In this document: positions 51,501-60,500 of the stretch, in pieces
How positions within the stretch are numbered: position 1 is the stretch's first letter
How the letters are laid out: every line of letters starts with the position of its first letter
From: Larus michahellis
Taxonomy: Eukaryota > Chordata > Aves > Charadriiformes > Laridae
Length of the DNA stretch: 64,000 nucleotides
Direction of reading: 5' to 3'
NCBI RefSeq assembly: GCF_964199755.1
Contig: NC_133897.1
Span: forward strand, 159,662,678-159,726,677
Program-made: the position numbers and the translations under genes
Notes under the pieces: model-generated
Seen by the model: the letters and a program-made list of their open reading frames with translations, nothing else
What the model was told of the DNA's origin: nothing
Database searches by the model: none

Positions 51501-54500
51501 TGCCATGCCCAATTAGTGACAAAAATTAAAGACAATGATCGTGATTTCTACTTCTAGTTACTTAACCAATGTATTGCTTACTGCCATTTGCCATATTTGC
51601 TGGGCTGTGCTGTGAGTATGTTGTATGTCACATTATTACTCTGTAGCAGTGTAACTAGCATTGGAAAAAGGAATTTCATCCTAAATCTTTAGTACCTTGC
51701 TACTGTAGGAAGCTAGCAAGGAAAGATACGCGTGCAAAGCCTTACTATGTGTAAAGATGTGGCTTTTGTGAGAACTAATTGTACTGCATATCCATGCTTT
51801 TCTGTCATTCTGAGGATCTGGCACGCGCTTACAAGCACAAGCAACTGCAGTACTAAATTGGTCAAGTATCAAAGACTGAAGAAGTGTTTTTCTGAATGAG
51901 CTAAATCACTTTTGCTCTAGTTTCAGTTATTGCAACACTCCATGCACCTCTGACTCTGCAAATTACTGTAGTTCTGTCCTCCTCTTCAACTCCTCTTGCT
52001 GTGAAGGAAGCCTGGGAGGAGGATTCTGTCCTTCAAATGCCCTCCTACAAAATGGAATCATCCTTGTATTCCTTATATCTTTTACAACTACGTGTTATAG
52101 TTTGAAATTCATACAGTTAAACTCCTGCCCCTAAAAAATCAATTGTTTGCTCCTGTTTTCTTAAATTGAGGTGAGAGTTTCAATGAGGACTCTGCAGTTT
52201 TCAAGAATAGAAGCAACCAATGTATATGCACTATAATGCATTTTTTTAGCAACAAGGATAGGCTATGGGAGACACAAAAGATGAATCTTGATCAATATTT
52301 AAATGTCCTCATAAAATGAAGATTTAAATAAAAACGCCTAAGAAAGAATCACATTATAAATCTTTTTGGATTAGTCATTGCCTCTTGCAACTGTCATTCC
52401 ATACTTAACTATGGTGCTCTCCAATATGCGTATATTCTGGCAAGACTTCACCCATTACCTTATTAAAAAGCAGTTCCTAAAGGGGGCTGTGAACACTTAC
52501 TCTCCATTGTGATTAAAGTTGTCATATTGCAGAAAAAGGGAAGCATAAATGGTCTCAGTCAGCAGAGAATAGATCGCAATCATGATGAGAAGTACTGCCA
52601 GCTTCAGCACAGAGTTGAGACGAAGAAAGACGGCACAAGTCACCATTGCCAGCACACCAGTGAAGACAAAATACTGAACAGAAAACAGCAGTGGTTACTT
52701 CTGGTGATCAGTGACTACGTATTCACTCCATAAATATCTACATAAATGATCAAGTGATCAGAAGTATAAAAAAAAATTGCTCTGGATTTGAGTGCTCAAC
52801 TAAGTCTTAGGGTACAGGGCATTTCAAAAATAATGGCTTTGCTAAAACAGAGTGTGAAATTACAAATTCTCTACTTTTTCATGGCACCTTCATGCTAGCA
52901 GAAATCCTCCTCTGAGCCTTTATGGCATTTTCATTGTATTAGAAGGGAAAGGGAATCTTGTATAGTGAAAAGAGGAAAAGGAGAGTTGTAGTAGTTTGCT
53001 AATGAAAAGTCAACTGAGAGAAAATAATTTATATTTCTTTGGATTCTGAACTTCCACAAGACCCACATTAAGCAGGATGGGAAAATCATATTCCTGCTTT
53101 AACCCTTTTCCCAAGAGAAGATAAAACCACAGGTTTGGGTGGTTTTCTACTTTTAATTTTTTTTTATTTTTAATATTGCTGGCCGAGCTTAGTTAAAATG
53201 TGATGCCTGGAAGTTTTATTCATATCTCATTTTCTAATCTCTTCATTGTCTCATTTTTCTCAATGATTAGTCATCTGTCAAATGCAATCCATACAGCTGA
53301 TACTGGATATACAGAGACAATCATGGCCATGAGCTGTTCAGATTTAAAATAGCAAACATCAACACGCACAGCCCAAATGTAGTTTAATTTAACTCCTAAC
53401 ATACAGCTTTAGGAGAGATAGCATTCATTTTTTCTGAGTACAGTTTTTCTCTAGTACAGTTCCTCTGGAGGAAAGTCTGCATCCCTGCGATTTACAGCAT
53501 AGTGCTGGCAGTATCATGACACTGCCATATGACTTTCTAAGCAACACACTTCTTTTATCTACGCATGACCAATCCATTGAGTTTCTTGCCTACTTGCTCG
53601 TCACAGACAGGACTTTTTTTGCTCCAACTGCAAATTTAAAATAACTACAGCAGAATGACTGCTGGTTTTGCTATGTAAGAATTCATCTCCATTAGCTTCA
53701 TACAAATAAAGTAGCGTGCTTTATTGCACTAGGCTCATTGAATCATTGCTGGATGTGTTTCCAGCATAAAGGTTCTGTATGAAGTTCAAAGGTTGAAACT
53801 TGGTTGTAATGCCCCATTGGACCATAAGATTAATTCCTTCTGTAACCCGCCTCTGCTTTTTCTATCAGCATATGGATAGACACAAAGGTTCAGCTTCACA
53901 GTGCTGTTGAGGCACCTGACTCCACCATCAGTACACAGGTTCTACACAGATTCTAGGTAGAGGTAACCTTTATGGGTCTGTGCCTCAGATTCAAAAGTAC
54001 CCTCAGAAATACCTCAGGATAGGAACAGATGTCTGTAAAAGATGCAGATGAATTGAACGTCTGGTTCTTCAGGGCTACCGGTTTGTCAAAATCACACCAT
54101 AGCTGTGAAGAAAGAAAACAAAATCAGGGCTATATTGTGTGCACTGGGGACTAAGTGCTCGTGTGGCTGTCTGGCTGGGTTCAGGGGTGGAACTGGCTGA
54201 CCTGCTGCTCTCTGTGCTGGGTCCCTAACTGGCACCAAGGACTAAATAGACAGTAAAAAGACATACTGTTAAGATGAAATGGAAAGGGAGGAGCTATTCA
54301 TGCTACAAACATTCAGCACCTGAGTAGCCTTCCTATACTCTCTTGTTGCCAAAGGGGAGAGATGAGCTTCTCCAGGAGTTTCAGAGGACTGATATTGGAC
54401 TCTTAAGAACTATCCTCCCAAACTACTTAGCTATAAACTGCAGAGAAAATCATTAAATTGGGAGCATAAAATCAGGTTGTATGTATGCACTTGTTTACAA

Positions 54501-57500
54501 GCAGGTTTTTTTTCTGCTACATTGCTATGGACAGTGTTATCCTTCTAGATGTGGGACAAAATCCCATGGCATCATGAAGAATTGGCTTGTGCCGGAAGAT
54601 AATGTGGTCCCAGCACTGCAACTGTGATGCCTAGAATGGAAGGGAATGAAAATTCATTCATGATGCAATGGTTTTGAGAATGTAATACTGCCTTTTGCTG
54701 TTATGACCTGCATTCACTTTAATGGTATTTCAAACCAATTGTATTAAATATAAACATAACAGCAGTGTGGAGTTGCAATACATCATGCTCTTAGAACACA
54801 GGGAAAAAAATCCTTAATGGTTTCATATTTTGACAGTTAAAGCAGATGGAGTCTCCTGTTACGTATATTAATCCAATCTGTATGTTTATACTAGGTCATT
54901 TCATCAACCTGGTATGTTCAAGCTAGTTCCCCCGTCTGTCTTTCCAACAGAGTTAGAGAGTTTGTTTAATGAGGCACAATTTCTTATAATTAAATTCTAA
55001 TGAATTTTGAACTTGGAACTCTCTTGTTTGTTCTTTCAGCAATTCAGTCATCTCTGCAATGCAGCAACATTATCCAAGTCGTCTGTACAGTGCAGTCCTC
55101 CGTGACAACAGAGAGTTAGTTGGTGGTACCTTCTGAAAGTTTATGAAGTGTACAGCACGCCTCTGCATGGCAGAGTGCCCTGAGAACCACTCTGGGTATC
55201 TTTTAAAAAGACCTTCAGGATCAGAAACTTTATTCTAATTTCATAACAATAAGCATGTACTTGATGTAAAGAACCACAAGACTCATTTGCCCCCCGGGTG
55301 AGGCCAAAGCCTTATGGCTTTTACCAGAAAGCATCCGAGTCTTAGTCCACTCCAACTGGGAGCATTTGAACTCAGTGGATGCATAAAGCTGCAAGGCTGA
55401 GCTGCATTACCTGTTCTTAAATGCATGCAGGTCCCTCCTGAGCAAACTATTATTATGGCAGAATTTTGACATATGAAATAATAAGGCTACATGAATGTTG
55501 TGATTTCCTGCAGAGGTCAGGACTTGGTGACTCAAGTCATTGCCATTCTAAATATATGACAATAAATATAACTGTTTACTGCTTTATAGAAACCCACTGG
55601 TATGACAGCAAAAAGAATTACATTTCCCTTGACATCTTTTGGATTAGCCACCCCACAAGATTGCAGTGGACACAATCTTAAAAAATAATCCACAATGTCA
55701 GAGGAAAATCTTGTTATCGTCATATCCATAGCAAATTGGGTATGGATAGCCCATTAGGGATCGTCTTGTTTCAAAAGCAAGATTAATTCTAACAAAATCT
55801 TTCCTGACAGATATTTATCAAACATGAGTTAAAAAACTCTAAATTCTACAACACACCACAGTGATATATACTGTAATGTACCACTGTCCCTATCTTCAGG
55901 AAGTTTTCAGCCCTATTGAACTTCTTGTCATTTACCATATTTGTATTTTCTCTGTAAGGACAGCAATCAGTAGCTACATTCTTCCTTCTCTGACTAACTC
56001 TCCTATCAGTGACTGCATGGTATTAATAAAAAACCCAGACAGATGCTGAGTCCTCTTATATTGGCAACCTGAATTCAGCCATGAAAGAATGACATCAATA
56101 GAACATAATAAAATCTCATATCTGTTAGCAAAAGATGAGGCAAACCCTTGAAGTATCAGACTTCAGCATACTTACTCCAATGATACAATCATAATTATTA
56201 TTAATTATTACAGGATAATTATTGTTGCTGTTGTGTTGTTATAGTTGCTATTGTTATTACTGTGACTAAATGCTTTCCTGGTGTCATCTAGAAAAAATAA
56301 ATCTTTACAAAGAATAAAGTTCAGATGAAGAGCACTGCTATCAAAAGGTGCCCTACAAGAGCAGAGAGTGATTAAAATTTTACTTTTAATCTATCAGTGA
56401 GATATTTACCTTCTTCTTGGCTCAGGCTTCAACACCTGCCAGGTTGTCTGACATGATAATTCGCCTAATCCATGCAAAGCTGTCGCATATTTCTGAAGAC
56501 ATCCAGATACTCAGAGCTCTATTGTATTTGCATACAAGACCCCACTCTTTTATCCTGTGATATTGTATAGAGCTAGGCCCACAGTATTCAATTACCAATA
56601 TCTTTATTTAATCACAGCTACTAAGCAAAGCTTGGTATATACCTTTTCCTCACAGATATGCTGATAAACTTTGCTCTAGATTTGTCACACTTTAGAGTCT
56701 TAGTGGAGATGTGTAAATTAGGAGGGAAATCAGAGTAAACTCCCTATGCGGGCAGTGGAGAGAGAAAGATCTTTTTATTGAGACCAGTATGATCAAAAGA
56801 AATCTTTGTGGATGCCTGTTTTTCTGCACTGCCTGCCTGCACTGACAGAGAAACCTGAGAGTGACTATGCCCATAGTTTGGTACTTGAGCTAAGGTGAAT
56901 CTGGGCTGAAGGGGTTTGTCAAACTGCTAAATGAGAAAGGCAAGATACGTTCAGAATTTACGCTTTATAATTTCTTTTTACATGCTACGGTTACTGGCTC
57001 AGCTTGACCTGCTTCGTGCTTTCTTTGAAGGTATTTCCGGGTTTGGTTGACACTTCTCATTTTTTTAGTAGTCTAATTAATGGCAGATGAGGAATTTAAT
57101 ATCTATAAGCATTACTTGGATTGACAGTCTTTAAGAAAGTATATCAGCATGTCAGAAAATTACAAATGGTCCTCAAAGGATAGATATATTGAAGAGAAAG
57201 TAGCAAAAGGGTTTTAAAAATAGATGGTACTCACGAGGGAGAAATAATTAGATATTTCAGAAATACATAGTTTAAGCAACAGATTGAATTCCCTGAAGCT
57301 GTGGTACTTTGCCTTTTATATTTAAATCATAGCTGGCTTATAAACACATTAGTTAGCAAGTCCTGTAGCAGGCTTAATAATTCATAAATCATCTTTTCCT
57401 GTATAATATTCCCTGGTTAACCTATAAGCTTACAATATTGATGATAGCTCCAAGAAAATTAATCAGAATGGATGCAAATATAATGACATTTCTGGCCAGG

Positions 57501-60500
57501 TAGGTCTCATTAATCCAGCAGCAGGTTTTCCGGAGCATTAAGGGTAAACATTTGTAATCCTCTGCCGTAGTGATTAGCACAAGAGCGGAGTGCAACATGA
57601 TCAGAATAGAAAACTGGATGACCATTGGTATCACCCTGGGAAATAAGAAAAAGAGAACCCGTCATTAAACCTCAACACAATACCACTGCTAATAAAAATA
57701 AACGTGTAAACAGTTAAGACTAGGAAAAATCAGTTGTCATAAATCTGACACAATTGGCCTAGGAAAAAAAAACCAGAGGAAGCAAAGATCTGTTCATGTT
57801 CCATAGCTCTGCCCTTGCTTCACATGGTTTCTTGCTGAGAAACTGCGTTGAAGAAACAAGCCAGGGAAATCATTGGCAGTGCCTCTTGTCTATATAGAGT
57901 TTGAGTGGCAGGAATGTCCTTTCTTGTGGGACTCAGTTGTCCCTTAAGTTTCTTTCAGAACAAACCTATTCAGCCTCTAAGATCTTGATACGACTTACGT
58001 ATGAGCTGGTTCCTGCTCTAGTAGACTAGTTTGGTGGCAGTGTAGTAGAGTGTTATTTTGTATACTGCCCAACACAGGTGTCTTTCTTAAACTCATGCTG
58101 TACTGAGGGTCATAGACCCTAAAGTGAGTACAATAACGCAGCCTGTTTTCTGGAGTAAGCCAGGATATAATAATAACAGAAATGCAGGATTCCACTCATT
58201 TTAATTATTAGTGGGTCCTCTGTAGCTAAGAATCTCATTGGTTTCTGAAAAAGTAAAAGAACTAATCTACCGTTTTCATGGAAGTCCTTTAAAATATACA
58301 GCATATGAAAATGTTTTCTATGATCTACAAGTTTAACTAAACATGTTGTTTGGCTTACCCTACAAACTTCATTCTTACAAATGTGATCCTTAATCAAGTA
58401 TTGCTAAATGCATACACAGAATAGATAGTTCAGTTGCTTTGAATAGACCATTAAACCTCGTAATTTCTTCTGGTCAAACTTTCATTATATTTTTCTAAAT
58501 TTATGCCCTTTTCTTGCTTAAATCCGGGACCTGAAGTCAACCAAGTAACTGATGTGGTTGGGAAATGTGGTAAATTGTTTTACTTTGCTGAGAAGAAAGC
58601 ACTCAGCACTTCACAAGTCAAGTGTTTTTGTCCCTGTTTGTGCCAGTCATTGTCCTTCTGTGTCTCTTTTCCCAGAAATCAAACACATGCGAACTAAAAG
58701 TAACTCCATTGCTCCTGGAAACCTCTCGCTTCCTCACTCTACTTTCCCTTGTCTTTTTGCTATCAAGCGAATGATTAAACTTGAGGCTTTGAATTAAGTA
58801 ATTAAAATTTCTAGTAAAGTAGTTGTATATGTGCCAGTACACTGCAGTGATTAAATCATAATGTCTCACAGAAAAAAAGCTTTGAAAGAGGACTATCAGG
58901 GTGCTCCAGGGAAACTTCTGCACTTCTAAGTGCAGTATTCTGCAATAGCCTTCTTGCTTTCCAAAGCCAAATGACTGAGATCCTCTTTGGAACTGATAGT
59001 TTCTATCTATATCTCAGATAAATATAGACAGTCTATATATGCGGATGTAGCCTACCAATTCTGCAGACCTAGCCTGACCCAGCTCCCAATGAAACCAAAT
59101 TAAGGCTTTCAAAAAGATTGGGGTCAAGCCTCAAGAGGTCAGACCTGAGGACACTAAACATGAGTTCTTATTTTGGCCTGCCAAACTCTACATGCAAGAC
59201 CCAGTGCTACTGAATTCAGATACTATAAAGGGAGCATTTAGGAACTTAAGTTTGGGATTTCAATCCAAAATGCAGCATAACCTGTTTAGGTGCCTGAGAA
59301 ACCATGGTCTTGTATTTGTTAATAATAAATATATAGGCAACAAGAATTCTTCCACTATAGCTGTTCGGTTGAACATTGATGTGTTTCTCTCTTGTCTAAG
59401 CCTGCTTGAGATAAAAACAAAACTGAAGTCTGCATATTTATGACGTCCTAGAGGATCAATCCAGTATCTGTGTTAAGATTTTGTTGGCAGCATGCTGATA
59501 GGATCAAGTACAGCAGAAGACACAGGCAAGGTTAGAGGAATAGCAACAGCCATAATACTCTTCTGTTCATGGACTTCCCCAGAACTGGGACACCTGTGTT
59601 GGATCCCCTCTTCATTCAAGAAGAGATTCAAAACCAAATGCCTTTTTTTCTAGGGGTTTCCCTACTGTCAAAGTCAAGTGAAGTTTGAAATGGATCTTTT
59701 GCCTTCCCTCTTTATGTACAGTCGCAAATCAAGAGTTGAGCCTGAAGGAAAACTTACATAAAACAGAAGATGCAGATGTTTAAATGAACAACAGTTTGAA
59801 ATCTATTTTTCCTCCCTCACAAGAATAACACAGTGAAAAACTGACAGAAATAAGAGTAGTTCAACAGTCTACTCTAGTATGATCTATTGCCTGTGTGAGC
59901 ATATAGAAAGTTCATTGCAGGAAATGAATTAAACTCCCAAGCCTCTCAGATGGAGAAGATGAATCACTGCAAGGTTGGCAATGTAACATAATGGCTTCAT
60001 AGAGGATAATTACAGCAGAAATATGGCATTAATTTATGTCACTTAGAGTAATTTCCCCAACTCGATATTTCAAAGAATGAAAATTATTGCAAAGATTTTT
60101 AAATGCAGTGATGTGCCTGTCCTGTCAGGGAAAGTATGAATGGATCAAACGTTTATCCTGCGTGAGACAGATATAAACTGAGATAAAATTCTGAAACTCC
60201 CATATGCGGTAGATGCAATAATAGAAAGATGACACAGACTAAGGCAACCTATCTGGGAAACTCCCTGAAGATCCTTAGTAAGATATGTTTTATGATGATT
60301 TAAATAATGTTTTCTTTCACTGAATTTCCAGAAATCCCCAAAAGATTCAGCTTAGAAAAATATTCAAATATTTAAGCAAATATAAAATGCCATCCTTGTT
60401 CAACAAAGGTCTGAAGCATGCATTGAAAGACACTTAAGTGTGTTGTTAGGAAATGAGTAAATTACCACAAGGAGTGTGAATTACAGTTTGTTAGTTGTTT

